The notes beneath the pieces are model-generated. The model made no database searches and was not told the DNA's origin. It saw nothing but the letters and a program-made list of their open reading frames with translations. A DNA stretch of 34,927 nucleotides. It comes from a virus. Positions 15,390 to 24,441 of this stretch are shown piece by piece (position 1 is the stretch's first letter; each line of letters begins with the position of its first letter). A program made the position numbers and the translations under genes. The stretch spans positions 1 through 34,927 of IMG/VR virus record IMGVR_UViG_3300035564_000072. One strand, given 5' to 3'.

Positions 15390-16009
15390 AGGGGAGACCT
15401 GTAGAAATCAAATATTTTTACGGCACGTGCCGGTACATCCTGCGGCCGAATGGTCACACCGCCGGCAGTTATGGTGACATTCCCGGCTCCGCTGGCCTGG
15501 CCTTCACGCCCGCCGTATACGTTCAAGGAAATCTCTTCGCAGATCTCCTTGATGTCGGCAGGAACCGCCGGGAAACCGAATTTACCGGTCACCCGCACGC
15601 CCCGACGCCAGGTCGGGAAGAACAAGGTACGCTGCGGGGCAAGCCAGATGGATGTATAGGGCCACGCAACCATGCCGGCCGGCGGGTTGGTCGGTTCCAG
15701 CTCGTAATCCGCCGATGACATGGCGACATACGAACGCACTCCGGCCCAGTCCACCTCAACCAACGTCGGGGCAGCCGACAGATCGTCGATCTTGACACAT
15801 TCAGGCGTCTCGGCGGAGTAATAGGCGATGGTATCGGTCGCATCTTTCCAGAACCTGCGCCCCGTAGCCAGGTCGATATGGCGGGAGACAGCCTCGATAA
15901 TGGTCTCGATGACCGCATCGTCAGCCGTATCGGTCGCGGCGGTCTCGCCGCGCACGGTCTCAAACGCCTTGAAATCCGCCAGAGTTGCGTACCCGTTCGT
16001 GATGGTCAT
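15386..16009 (-). CDS. Head-tail connector protein (gp6-like)
   Basis: 207 residues. NGYATLADFKAFETVRG, then DAVIETIIEAVSRHIDLATG, then RRFW is the usual start of gp6-like connectors: a helical bundle with a conserved sequence before R-F/Y. A central beta region and C-terminal EICEEISLNVYGGREGQASG fit. Connectors form a ring under the portal. The ATGA overlap with the downstream gene indicates coupling. Confidence 0.7.
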   Translation of the reverse strand: MTITNGYATLADFKAFETVRGETAATDTADDAVIETIIEAVSRHIDLATGRRFWKDATDTIAYYSAETPECVKIDDLSAAPTLVEVDWAGVRSYVAMSSADYELEPTNPPAGMVAWPYTSIWLAPQRTLFFPTWRRGVRVTGKFGFPAVPADIKEICEEISLNVYGGREGQASGAGNVTITAGGVTIRPQDVPARAVKIFDFYRSPL

Positions 16010-16381
16010 CTATTCCTCGTAGTACACAATGACCGCTCCGGTCAGGGTGTTCCCGCCGGATGCAATGACTACTTTGGGAGCGCCGTTCAGAATGGGCAGG
16101 GCACGATCTCCGCCCGCCGTGCCGGTCAGGGCCGCACCATCGGCAACGGCATGCACCAGGTCACGTGGATAAAACCATGTATTCGCTGTTCCGGCGCTGG
16201 TTTTGGTCAGGAGCGGTTTCGATGACCCGGACTCACACGTCACGGTCACGGTTGCGCCGGTGTCCAGCGTCCCAGGGCGGTACTCGATGGCGTACAGTTT
16301 CCCGATAATGGTTCGGCCGGTCGCAGAGGCCGCTCCACCCGAATTGGTGGTCACGGGAAGGTTCTGCAATTTCATGGTCAT
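16010..16381 (-). CDS. Small head-region beta protein
   Basis: 123 residues of Gly/Thr/Ala-rich beta sequence (IIGKLYAIEYRPGTLDTGAT, then VTVTCES). Such short proteins lie between capsid and connector genes in many siphoviruses and may be decoration or stabilising proteins. The start overlaps the stop of the gene upstream. No family recognised. Confidence 0.45.
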   Translation of the reverse strand: MTMKLQNLPVTTNSGGAASATGRTIIGKLYAIEYRPGTLDTGATVTVTCESGSSKPLLTKTSAGTANTWFYPRDLVHAVADGAALTGTAGGDRALPILNGAPKVVIASGGNTLTGAVIVYYEE

Positions 16382-16641
16382 TTCCTGCCTGCCTTTTTCT
16401 TGGGTGCGGGCGCTTCGTCGGTCGGTTCGGCCTGGACTACAGGATCCAGGACAACTTCAGAGACAACTTCGGAGACAGTTTCGGGAGCAGCGACAACCGG
16501 TAGGGCTTCGTCGGTCGGTTCGGCCTTGCGATGTTGCAGGAGATAATTCCCGAGATCATCACCGATCTCGACCACCTGGCCGGGAACGAACATGCCGGTT
16601 ATTTCGTGGCCCTGAAAATACTCACGCATCTTTAGTTTCAT
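16378..16641 (-). CDS. Small acidic/basic hypothetical protein
   Basis: 87 residues from ATG 16641 (site GGAAGGA). An SH3-like N-terminal part (GHEITGMFVPGQVVEIGDDL) is followed by a Glu/Val/Pro-rich linker with a repeated AEPTDEA and a basic end (APKKKAGRK). It resembles small head-tail joining accessory proteins but is not assignable. Frames upstream of 16641 belong to the preceding gene. Confidence 0.45.
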   Translation of the reverse strand: MKLKMREYFQGHEITGMFVPGQVVEIGDDLGNYLLQHRKAEPTDEALPVVAAPETVSEVVSEVVLDPVVQAEPTDEAPAPKKKAGRK

Positions 16642-16840
16642 GGTCGTTTCCTTCCACAACTTCCACAGATTGAGCACCGATGGCGCTTTTCAATTCATCC
16701 AGGGTGACAGACGGTTCCAATTGTTCATCAAGCGCCCGAATATAGCCTTGCAGGAAATAGATGTCTGCTTCGGCCTGTTTGAGTTTGGCGGTAGCCTCCT
16801 CGCGCTTGGCGAGGAGGCTTTTTCGGGTTTGCTCGTCCAT
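16622..16840 (-). CDS. Small coiled-coil protein, 72 aa
   Basis: Starts at 16840 (MDEQTRKSLLAKREEATAKL) and overlaps the TAA of the gene upstream. Heptad-like pattern through LKQAEADIYFLQGYIRALDE suggests a coiled coil. The stop overlaps the next start by 20 bases. Function unknown; possibly head accessory. Confidence 0.5.
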   Translation of the reverse strand: MDEQTRKSLLAKREEATAKLKQAEADIYFLQGYIRALDEQLEPSVTLDELKSAIGAQSVEVVEGNDHETKDA

Positions 16841-17490
16841 TACGAACCGCCGCCGCGATTGGTCTTGGTGGTGGTGCACATGATGTAGAAATCCGTGCCA
16901 TCGGACAGGACGCATTTGATGCTGTGCGTCATGGCGTCCGTGACATGGGTGGCAACCAGTGTGCTGTTGGTTGCGGTGGGCAGGTTGAGCAGTTTGTTGA
17001 TGCGGACCGCCCCGGTATCCGTCACGCGCATAAAAGCGGCCGTGGCGGGCATGGTGTTTCCGGTGGCAACATTACTGTCCAACTGGACGGCGGAAAGCGT
17101 GCCGCCCAACGTGCGGGTATCGGCTGCGGCCTCCAGGGTGGCCCGGATGGCATTGCCGGCGCCGGAGATCGCCATCGAGGCGTCGATACTCAGGGAGGCA
17201 TGCAGACCGTTCAGGGTCCCGCCGGTCGCGGCTGCGGCATTGGCGGCGAACGCATAGGCGCGCACCGCTTCGCCGCCACCTGCGCCGTATTGGTGCAGGC
17301 GGGCATACAGAACACGAGCGTCCTTGCCGGAGGCGGCATCGGAGCGAGCACGGATGTCAATTACCTGCGCAGCGCCAGCACCCAGCTTGAAAAGTTGGGT
17401 CAGGGCGGCGCCAGAACCCTTGCCGACACCTAAAATCTTGGTGTCCGGGTCGGGGCGTATACTGTGGGGAATCAGGGAGACAAGAGCCAT
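16840..17490 (-). CDS. Head accessory/decoration candidate
   Basis: 216 residues, first gene after the major capsid protein. Ala/Gly/Thr-rich with alternating strands and helices (GGTLNGLHASLSIDASMAIS, then NAIRATLEAA). Its position and composition suit a capsid decoration, head fibre or capsid-stabilising protein. A hairpin lies between it and the capsid gene and may lower its expression. Confidence 0.5.
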   Translation of the reverse strand: MALVSLIPHSIRPDPDTKILGVGKGSGAALTQLFKLGAGAAQVIDIRARSDAASGKDARVLYARLHQYGAGGGEAVRAYAFAANAAAATGGTLNGLHASLSIDASMAISGAGNAIRATLEAAADTRTLGGTLSAVQLDSNVATGNTMPATAAFMRVTDTGAVRINKLLNLPTATNSTLVATHVTDAMTHSIKCVLSDGTDFYIMCTTTKTNRGGGS

Positions 17491-17521
17491 TTCGTTTTAC
17501 TCCTATTGGTTGGTTTCTACG

Positions 17522-17547
17522 AGTGGGGCGGTGTTACCCGCCCCACT
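17522..17547 (-). terminator. Strong hairpin after the capsid gene
   Basis: A 10-bp perfect stem (AGTGGGGCGG / CCGCCCCACT) with a 6-base loop lies 20 bases after the stop of the major capsid gene. There is no U-run, so it is more likely a partial terminator or an RNA-stabilising or processing element than a full stop. It would favour capsid mRNA over downstream genes. Confidence 0.55.
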
Positions 17548-17567
17548 ACCTCGATATTTCGGACCGA

Positions 17568-19127
17568 TTAGCACCCGACGTAGTAGCTGATCGCGGACGC
17601 TTCGGTATCCCGGTAGGTCAGGCCCAGGCGTGCCCAGGCGACGATCTCCCAGGCATCGGCGTTGGCGATGCGGGTGGTTTCCATCGTCATCTGGCGTTTG
17701 TAGCCGAATTTCCACTGGTCCCAGCGAACACCCAGGATGGAGCCGTAGGCGTTGTTTGCAACGGTGGTCTGATCGACCTTGCCGGCGCTGTTGGCCTTGC
17801 GGGCGGTGGACTTGTAATGCATGAACCATGACGGCAAGATCTCGACGCCATAGGCACGTTTCAGGAAACCGTTTTCGATGGTCGCGGCGCTGTTGACATC
17901 GCGGGTCTTGGCTTCGGGCAGGTTCATCGCTGCGAACCAGACGTTCGGATCGACGATGAAGGAAACCTTCGCCAGATCGGCAGCGGCCAGGCCGGCGGTG
18001 CCCATCAGTTGCAGGGTAGCCATGAAATCTTCGATGACAAACCCACCGGCAGCGCTGCGGCTATTGGCTGTATTGGTCACGAGGGCCAGTTTGCGCAGGC
18101 CGTCCAGCATCAGGAACAGGGAGCCGGCGGTCACTGCGGCCGAGTTACCCACATCGTTGACGTTGGTGTAGGCGGTCGTGGTGGTATCGCCGTCGATCAC
18201 GGCATGTTCGAGTTGCTCGCCGCCCGAGATTTCCATCTGCTTGCGCAACTGCGGGGCGAAGGAGATCAACGCATCTTCGGTCATTTCGCCGGTGTAGATC
18301 ACCCGAGCGCCCATTTTCTTGATGCTCAAGGTTTTCTGTGCGGGGGTGGTCACCTGTGAAGCAGCCACGGTCGCGGCCGGGACCTTCAGGGTGCCGTCGC
18401 TGGACGAGGCTTCGGCTGCGGTGTACCAGGTCGGGTCGGTGCCTTCGATCGGGAATGCTTCGGCGGGGAAACCATCCGGGATGACCACGGACGGGATCTT
18501 GCCGACGATGGCCTGGCTGGCACGGATAACGCCCCACAGTTCGCGGGCGTAGGCGGTGCCGGTCCAATAGGCACCGTCGGTTGTTCCACCGGTGTACATC
18601 GGATCGGTGGCAGCCTTCACGGCGTCAATGGTCGGCTCCAGGCCGCAGGCCTTCATTGCGCCCAGGGAGTAGGACGGAGCGAGTTCGGGCTGGCCGAAGT
18701 CGCGTTTGTCTTCGATGATCTTGATCGCCAGGGCCTTCATGGCCGAAGGGGAAGCCACGCCCTTGTTCGAGGAGTTGAGGATGTTGATCGCCAGCGAGAG
18801 TTCGCCGGGGGTCAGGTTGTCGAACTTCCAGGTATCGCCGAATTTGGCAAGGAACGGCGCACCTTCGCCACCGGGCAGGCGGCGCATTTCGGCCTTTGCG
18901 GCGGAAACCTGTTTGTCCACCTCGGCCTTGATGGCGGAATCCTGTGCTTTCTTCTCTTCGGCATCGGCCTTCTCGACCTGCTCCAGAGCGGTGATCTGAG
19001 CTTCGAGTTTGACGGCGTCGGCGGTCAACTTCTCCAATTCCTTCGCTTCCTCGTCGGTCAGATCGGCCTTGACGGCAAGCACCTTCAGGCGCTTGCGCAG
19101 TTGCTTGAGTTGTTCTTTGGGATCCAT
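17568..19127 (-). CDS. Major capsid protein (HK97 fold)
   Basis: 519 residues. The first roughly 90 residues form an acidic/basic coiled coil (PKEQLKQLRKRLKVLAVKAD...) like the delta/scaffold domain of HK97 capsid proteins, normally removed by the protease. The remainder has the pattern SSDGTLKVPAATV, TLSIKKMGARVIYTGEMTED and QLRKQMEISGGEQLEHAVID of HK97-like capsids. The next gene upstream is the protease, as expected. Cleavage near residue 90-110 is inferred. Confidence 0.9.
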   Translation of the reverse strand: MDPKEQLKQLRKRLKVLAVKADLTDEEAKELEKLTADAVKLEAQITALEQVEKADAEEKKAQDSAIKAEVDKQVSAAKAEMRRLPGGEGAPFLAKFGDTWKFDNLTPGELSLAINILNSSNKGVASPSAMKALAIKIIEDKRDFGQPELAPSYSLGAMKACGLEPTIDAVKAATDPMYTGGTTDGAYWTGTAYARELWGVIRASQAIVGKIPSVVIPDGFPAEAFPIEGTDPTWYTAAEASSSDGTLKVPAATVAASQVTTPAQKTLSIKKMGARVIYTGEMTEDALISFAPQLRKQMEISGGEQLEHAVIDGDTTTTAYTNVNDVGNSAAVTAGSLFLMLDGLRKLALVTNTANSRSAAGGFVIEDFMATLQLMGTAGLAAADLAKVSFIVDPNVWFAAMNLPEAKTRDVNSAATIENGFLKRAYGVEILPSWFMHYKSTARKANSAGKVDQTTVANNAYGSILGVRWDQWKFGYKRQMTMETTRIANADAWEIVAWARLGLTYRDTEASAISYYVGC

Positions 19128-19138
19128 GATATTTCTCC

Positions 19139-20206
19139 TTATTGATCCAGGGTAAAAGCAATGATCTTGGCCCTGCGTTGCAAGGCCCGTTTAGCCGCCG
19201 TGCTCTTTGCCGCTTCGCCTGCGGTCTCGGGGTCGTGCGGATTATCGACAATTTCGGGGAGTGTCATGCCGGCTGCGTCATAAATGGCCTTCATGGCCGG
19301 CAGGGCGTAAGCATTACGATTGGCAGGGCGCAGGTTGCCGCCTGCCATGTCCCACAGAGACACTTCTGCGATCGGCCAAACCGATATCCGGCCTGGCTGG
19401 GTTTTGTCATAGTGGACATTCTTACCGCCGATCTCCAGGCGGGCCAGGTGATCGATCGAACCGGACGATACGGCAGCAATGCCATTTTTGACTGCCTGCA
19501 TAACGAGTTTCGCTTCGTTGATGGCCTTGTCCAGGATTACCCGGATGTGCCAGCCGTCTGCCTTTTTTTCGAGCGAGCCGTCCTTGGCCTTGCCGATCAC
19601 AATCGGCGTACTCTCGAAGCCAGTCGCGCCCTGTTTGACCGAGTGTTGGTAAATGATGGCCGGGGACTTGAACGCCTGGGGCATGGTGTCTGTTTCGGCG
19701 TCGAAGTACTGGCCGTCCGAATCTTTGCTGTCGAATGGAACCGCCAAAACGTCCAATTCCCAATCCCCAACCGCCTTGATGGCATAGGAGAAGTTCGCCT
19801 TTGCGGCCGGGACCCAATCGGTTTTCTCTTCGACCTTTTCCCAGGTGCTTTTATCGGCGAACGCAATCGTGCCATCGGCGGCAGTGGTATAGGAAACCTT
19901 GTAGTTGAACTGGCCCAGTTCGACGATAACGTAATCGGGATAGACTTCTTCGACATACCCGCCACTCATCGGAACGGGTTGAGCCATTTCCTGTGGGAAT
20001 TGTGCATTGAAGGCGTGATAGACGGCATCCAGTTGGTCGCGCAGGGATTCGGCCTTGCCAGCCATGCCCTTGCTGTGCTGCTTGAACATGCTCAAACAGA
20101 TCGCGGCCGCCTGCTTGTTATGCGCGGCAGTCCCATCTTTCATGACGATGGGGATACAGCGAGCAACAAAATCGTCCTTGGTTTCTCCAGAGTTCGGCTT
20201 GGGCAT
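19139..20206 (-). CDS. Prohead protease, with N-terminal extension
   Basis: 355 residues, longer than simple HK97 proteases. Residues 1-50 (FVARCIPIVMKDGTAAHNKQ) are a separate N-terminal piece seen in some phage proteases or portal-linked proteins. Residues about 140-300 hold the protease fold: FDSKDSDGQYFDAETD, SPAIIYQHSVKQG with the likely catalytic His near 188, and GIAAVSSGSIDH with the likely Ser near 247-250. The start follows AAGGAG. Cuts the capsid delta domain and itself. Confidence 0.8.
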   Translation of the reverse strand: MPKPNSGETKDDFVARCIPIVMKDGTAAHNKQAAAICLSMFKQHSKGMAGKAESLRDQLDAVYHAFNAQFPQEMAQPVPMSGGYVEEVYPDYVIVELGQFNYKVSYTTAADGTIAFADKSTWEKVEEKTDWVPAAKANFSYAIKAVGDWELDVLAVPFDSKDSDGQYFDAETDTMPQAFKSPAIIYQHSVKQGATGFESTPIVIGKAKDGSLEKKADGWHIRVILDKAINEAKLVMQAVKNGIAAVSSGSIDHLARLEIGGKNVHYDKTQPGRISVWPIAEVSLWDMAGGNLRPANRNAYALPAMKAIYDAAGMTLPEIVDNPHDPETAGEAAKSTAAKRALQRRAKIIAFTLDQ

Positions 20207-20227
20207 ATCAACTCCTTAACAACGTAA

Positions 20228-20310
20228 AGCGGGAAGATCGTCGAAGATAAAAATTCTTCGATTGACCTTCCCGCTGTTTGTGCTTATCTTGCACTCCTGC
20301 GGGGCGCAGG
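20228..20310 (-). promoter_or_regulatory. Hairpin-rich leader before the protease gene
   Basis: In the transcript of the late promoter at 20334-20364 three hairpins follow: CCTGCG/CGCAGG (20296-20310), GTGC/GCAC (20280-20294), and a long one AGCGGGAAG...CTTCCCGCT (20228-20275) with inner TCGAAGA/TCTTCGA. The last is followed by UUUACGUUGUU. It may be an attenuator or a 5'-stabiliser of capsid mRNA. Confidence 0.55.
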
Positions 20311-20333
20311 TGGGGCTATTCAGTTGTGATCAG

Positions 20334-20364
20334 ATTATAGCACGAAAATGTCATGAATTGTCAG
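20334..20364 (-). promoter_or_regulatory. Late promoter P2 before protease and capsid genes
   Basis: On the - strand CGTGCTATAAT gives an extended -10 (TGCTATAAT; TATAAT at 20334-20339). CTGACA at 20359-20364 is a fair -35, but spacing is 19. The 20-base region 20325-20344 matches the promoter at 26913-26932 at 18 of 20 positions. Confidence 0.65.
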
Positions 20365-20858
20365 GATTTACCGAATTCTCGCAACCATTCTTTGATCGCT
20401 GCGTTTGCATGTCGGATCGCCCCGGCCATGTTGGAGGAAACGATCTCGCCAACCCAACGCCAGCCGACCAGCCCGAGTTGTCGCGCTTGCCCGGCCAGCG
20501 GCTTTCCATAGGCGAACGGGGCGGCTTTGTTATTGTTAGCAAGCGTCCATTTCGTGTCACTGGTCTCTTTCAACTCCCAGGCGTTCGCCAGATCATGAGT
20601 GCGATTATCCTGGCCTGGATGGATCTCGCCGCGCGCCTTTGCCGCAAAGAACCAATGCTGTTGACGTGGGCTTGAGAACGGCTCGCCATAGGCACGTGTG
20701 TGGGAAACGGTCCGGTAAGGCGGCTCGTGGCGCAGGCCGTGCGATGTGTCTCCAAGCAGATATTCGGCTATGGCATTGCCCGCCACCTTGACGACTTCCC
20801 GTAGGCGGTCGATGCGTGCCCTTGTTTCGGGGATACCCGAACTGGTTATTTTGAGCAT
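20361..20858 (-). CDS. Neck or virion morphogenesis protein candidate
   Basis: 165 residues. Helical N-terminus (ETRARIDRLREVVKVAGNAI) followed by a mixed region with many aromatic and His residues. Such proteins (HK97 gp10-like or morphogenesis proteins) often follow the minor head protein. The start is adjacent to the stop of the minor head gene. The -35 of the next promoter overlaps its stop. Confidence 0.4.
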   Translation of the reverse strand: MLKITSSGIPETRARIDRLREVVKVAGNAIAEYLLGDTSHGLRHEPPYRTVSHTRAYGEPFSSPRQQHWFFAAKARGEIHPGQDNRTHDLANAWELKETSDTKWTLANNNKAAPFAYGKPLAGQARQLGLVGWRWVGEIVSSNMAGAIRHANAAIKEWLREFGKS

Positions 20859-21590
20859 TTATATTCCCTGGCTGGCCGCGATATCCAGCAACCGGGTCAG
20901 CACATTCGGAGAGCGGCGGGCGGTCGTGCCAACCCGCCGGCAGCCACATTTGTAGCCCTTGCAGAGTAGCATCTTATTGGGCGGGTTCTGTGGGTGAAAA
21001 CCAGCCTGGTCCCACTCGGTCACATAGGCCACCAACCCGTTGAGAGCGTTGCAGGTCGGGCAGTGTTCCGTGTCGCCCTTGATCCAGATCTCTTTGGCGA
21101 ACGGCTCGGCGGTGGCGTGGATGGCCTGGTTTTTGACATCCAGCCAGCGGTTAGCCCACATGTCCAGCCTGGCCCGGATGGCCGGCAGCGCACTCTCGAC
21201 CGGCTTGACGCTCAGGACAGTTTGGGCGATCCAATAGCCCAGATCGGGCAAGAAGTTCATCTCGCTGGATATGGCCTGATCGAGCAGCGCCTGCCATTCC
21301 GGCGTCATATCGTCGTGGGTCAGGCTGTTATCGGCCATGCCTTCGAACCATGCTTCGGTAAGGTAGGTCCGGATGGCCGATGCAAAATCACGTGTCCATT
21401 GATCAGATGAGTAATTGCCTGAGCCGTTGGAAATGTAGCGGGCGAACCGGGTTGTGTAGTTGTAGATGGCCGTCTGGAACGAGAACTGCGATTTCATCCC
21501 GGCGGCCTTGATCGCCGCATCCAGGGACGACGTATCGATCCCTTCCGCCAGCAGCCAACCCAGCCAGGAGACGACCAGTTCACGCAGCAT
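20859..21590 (-). CDS. Phage minor head protein (MuF/SPP1 gp7-like)
   Basis: 243 residues, starting within the end of the portal gene. Helical body with WLDVKNQAIHATAEPFAKEI and C-terminal EHCPTCNALNGLVAYVTEW then LLCKGYKCGCRRVG, a zinc-like Cys set typical of phage minor head proteins. It is normally present in a few copies inside the head near the portal and needed for DNA ejection or head assembly. Confidence 0.8.
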   Translation of the reverse strand: MLRELVVSWLGWLLAEGIDTSSLDAAIKAAGMKSQFSFQTAIYNYTTRFARYISNGSGNYSSDQWTRDFASAIRTYLTEAWFEGMADNSLTHDDMTPEWQALLDQAISSEMNFLPDLGYWIAQTVLSVKPVESALPAIRARLDMWANRWLDVKNQAIHATAEPFAKEIWIKGDTEHCPTCNALNGLVAYVTEWDQAGFHPQNPPNKMLLCKGYKCGCRRVGTTARRSPNVLTRLLDIAASQGI

Positions 21591-23136
21591 TGGTCAACGC
21601 CTCCAGCGCCGCCCGCACTTCGGCAACCACGTCGTCGGCCGTCTTATGGACCGGGCGGATCATCTCACGCGCCTGGTCGAACGTGGCTTGGCCGGATTTC
21701 ACCGCTTCGTACACGTCGGCGGGAATATCGAGATTGTGCCAGGTAACAAGTTTTTTCGCCTTAATACATTTCTCAGCCCATCTGTCCAGCTCTACCAACG
21801 CCTTGACAGGCAGTTCGGCGGGCGGTTCGGGCTGGGTATCGCCGCCCAGGTCCGGAACAGAGACCGGCTGAAGCGGAGAACCCGGGAGCGGCTTGACGGG
21901 CGCATTCTCGGGCGGCGTCTGGAGCAAGATGCGCTCGGGAGCGATCTGGATCGGGAGCATGTTGTCCCGTTCGTCGCCGATCGGTTTGTCGTGATACCAC
22001 TCGGCGCGGATCTCCTCGATGGTATGTGTCTCGCTGTATTGCTTGATCTCGGATAGTTCGAGCACGCGGTCAGTCACACGTGGGTCGTCGAAGCTCCAGG
22101 ACTGGTTGTCGCCATAGACAGGCAGGATCTGGGACGTGATCTTTTCCTGGATGGTCGCCAGCATCGGATAAACGCCGTATTCCATCAGTGTAGCGCGGCC
22201 GGTTTTAGAGTTGGCTTCTGTGGCGTTCACGTCCAGGATGGAGGCTGCGCCAGGCGCCAGCACGCCCATGATCTCGTTGCGATTTTCCTTGCGGGATGCC
22301 AGGAATTCCATGTCTTTCTGCGAGACAGAATTCTGCAACCACTGTACACCGCCCTGGCCGACGCCGCGCAACATCATCAGGTTGCGCTTTTCCGCTGCGT
22401 CCATCGAGTTCTTCTTGATATCATCCCAGATGTCATCGGCCGGATAAGCCTCGAAGGCCAGGATGCCGGGCAGCCTCCCATTGTTCTTTTTGAATAGTTT
22501 GGTATTCCACTCCTGCATTCCCAAATCGCCTTGCGAGATCAGGGCAATGGATTCGGTGGCGGACAGGCCCAGGTAGCGGCTGAACGGATTGAAGCGGCGA
22601 AAATGGCATATCTCCCACGTTTCCAGCGGGACCTTGTTTCCGTTGCCTGGGTCGTAGGAATAGCCGCGCAGATATAGATTTTTGTCGGGAATGGGTTGGA
22701 TCATGTGCGATGGGATCAGCCATAATTCGTCCGGCTTCGCCGTTTCGTTGGACCGGTTGAGCCACCAGTAGGCGTTCCCGGTCAGTTTCCACATGGCGGC
22801 CGAGCCATACAGGAACTCGATGCGGCTGTCCAGTGGATTGGGATGCGACAGGAGCTGTGTGAATTCGTGCCCGTCGATCTCTTTTTCGCTGGTGTCTTCT
22901 ACATGACCTCCAACCAGAGAAACGGCCTGCGCCACCAGGTCCACGGCGGTCAACACCCAGGACAGGCGGCGATACAGGTCCGCTTGATTGGCGTATACCG
23001 ATGGATCGGGCAGGCTGAACGCTTCCGCCTCGGCAGTCGCGCCCATCCAGCGAGGCATGTTTTGCACGATCGCCGCCTTGAGCGCTTCGAGTTCGCGTGC
23101 GTGTTCCTTTTTGGTCATCAATCCGAAAATAGCCAT
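21580..23136 (-). CDS. Portal protein (HK97 family)
   Basis: 518 residues. LSWVLTAVDLVAQAVSLVGG, FTQLLSHPNPLDSRIEFLYG and GNAYWWLNRS then PDELWLIPSHMIQPIPD are standard portal signatures, followed by EICHFRRFNPFSRYLGLSAT. The C-terminus has a Pro/Glu-rich segment and a helical tail. It forms the 12-mer ring through which DNA is packaged. A typical length for the family. Confidence 0.92.
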   Translation of the reverse strand: MAIFGLMTKKEHARELEALKAAIVQNMPRWMGATAEAEAFSLPDPSVYANQADLYRRLSWVLTAVDLVAQAVSLVGGHVEDTSEKEIDGHEFTQLLSHPNPLDSRIEFLYGSAAMWKLTGNAYWWLNRSNETAKPDELWLIPSHMIQPIPDKNLYLRGYSYDPGNGNKVPLETWEICHFRRFNPFSRYLGLSATESIALISQGDLGMQEWNTKLFKKNNGRLPGILAFEAYPADDIWDDIKKNSMDAAEKRNLMMLRGVGQGGVQWLQNSVSQKDMEFLASRKENRNEIMGVLAPGAASILDVNATEANSKTGRATLMEYGVYPMLATIQEKITSQILPVYGDNQSWSFDDPRVTDRVLELSEIKQYSETHTIEEIRAEWYHDKPIGDERDNMLPIQIAPERILLQTPPENAPVKPLPGSPLQPVSVPDLGGDTQPEPPAELPVKALVELDRWAEKCIKAKKLVTWHNLDIPADVYEAVKSGQATFDQAREMIRPVHKTADDVVAEVRAALEALTNAA

Positions 23137-23148
23137 AGTGTCACGCTC

Positions 23149-24441
23149 CTATACAGAATCCACCATCTTGCGGGGGTCGATGTTCGCCATGTCGTCCTCG
23201 TAGGCGTAGCGCGTCCCGTCTATGAAATGGTTATATGCGTCAACCGGTTCATCAAGTGTGTTCCCGGCCCGGTCTTCTTTCCGGTGGTATTGCTGGAACT
23301 CATTGCGGGCGTTGATACACTTCGTGTCAATGATGATGGTTTGCTGTTGCATCCACTGGATACCGAATGCCACAGAATCCTTACCCTTTTTCGCTCCAAC
23401 GATGTTTATCCCATTCTGTTGCAGCTCTGCAATGCTCTTGGGTTCGGCACTATCGCCCACAACATGCTCGGTCCCGGTACAAATGCGTTCGTGCGTCTGT
23501 TCGTCTTCGCGGTATTTGCCGATCTTTTCCCTGATGCGCAGCGCCAGGATGTCGTTGGTCAGACCGGTCTCGTATAGTTCATCGTAGATATAAATCGTCT
23601 TATGATTGCGGTCGTAGTGCGAGACGCTCAGCGCGGCCGGATTGGAACCGAAGCCAAAATCCAACCCGTTGCGGTGGTTGGTGAACTGATCGCGCATGCC
23701 CGACAGGTCGCGCACACTCCAATTCGTGAAGATAACATTGCCCAGGACGCCCCACTTTCCCAGGGTGTACACGTCGTAGAAGTATTTATCCTTTTCGTTT
23801 TCAAGGTCGCTGATGTCGTCGGGCGTGAGGAAACGATTATCTTTATAGGTCGTCTTGAGAATGGACAGGCGGTCATCGTGATATTCGGCCTGTTCGTCGG
23901 CCCAGCCGACATTCGCAAACCAGCGCTTATAGATCCAGTGCAGTTGCAGGATGGGGTTGAAGGATAGGGTAAAGGTTTTCTTGACGTTCCTACTTCCGCC
24001 GCGCTGGCGTTTGTAGAGCTGGACGATGGTTTTTTCGTCCGTCTCGGTTGCTTCTTCGACCCGCACATCGGTAAACACGCCTTTGGCCGGACGCAGGCTC
24101 TTGAGTTTCTCTACATCGTCCAGGCCGGCGAAGACGATCTGGTATCCATTCGAGCACGTGACCGTCCCATCGGTTTTGTTGATCGAGAATAGTTCGGATA
24201 GGCCCCACTCGGTAATGACGGTCTTGATCTCCTGCACAACGGACCCGCGCAGGGTATTCCCGGTCTGACGGCAAACGAGAATGTTGCGTCCGCCTTGCAT
24301 GACCCGGATCACGTCGCGCTGCGCCAGAAAGACCGACTTGCCCGACGAGGAGCCGCCAAAGAATATCTGGGTGCGCGCTGTGCAGTCCAGATAGGGCAGG
24401 TAGACCGAGTTGAATACTTCCTCGTGGATCTCAACTTCCAT
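23149..24441 (-). CDS. terL: Terminase large subunit
   Basis: 430 residues. Walker A FGGSSSGKS (about 28-36), Walker B with catalytic Glu in GVFTDVRVEEATE (about 121-133), and nuclease residues in LDFGFGSNPAALSVS (about 250-264), GDSAEPKSIAEL and NHFIDGTRYA. These match the PBSX/Terminase_3 type. Motor ATPase and headful or cos nuclease for packaging. Overlaps the small subunit gene by 11 bases. Confidence 0.93.
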   Translation of the reverse strand: MEVEIHEEVFNSVYLPYLDCTARTQIFFGGSSSGKSVFLAQRDVIRVMQGGRNILVCRQTGNTLRGSVVQEIKTVITEWGLSELFSINKTDGTVTCSNGYQIVFAGLDDVEKLKSLRPAKGVFTDVRVEEATETDEKTIVQLYKRQRGGSRNVKKTFTLSFNPILQLHWIYKRWFANVGWADEQAEYHDDRLSILKTTYKDNRFLTPDDISDLENEKDKYFYDVYTLGKWGVLGNVIFTNWSVRDLSGMRDQFTNHRNGLDFGFGSNPAALSVSHYDRNHKTIYIYDELYETGLTNDILALRIREKIGKYREDEQTHERICTGTEHVVGDSAEPKSIAELQQNGINIVGAKKGKDSVAFGIQWMQQQTIIIDTKCINARNEFQQYHRKEDRAGNTLDEPVDAYNHFIDGTRYAYEDDMANIDPRKMVDSV

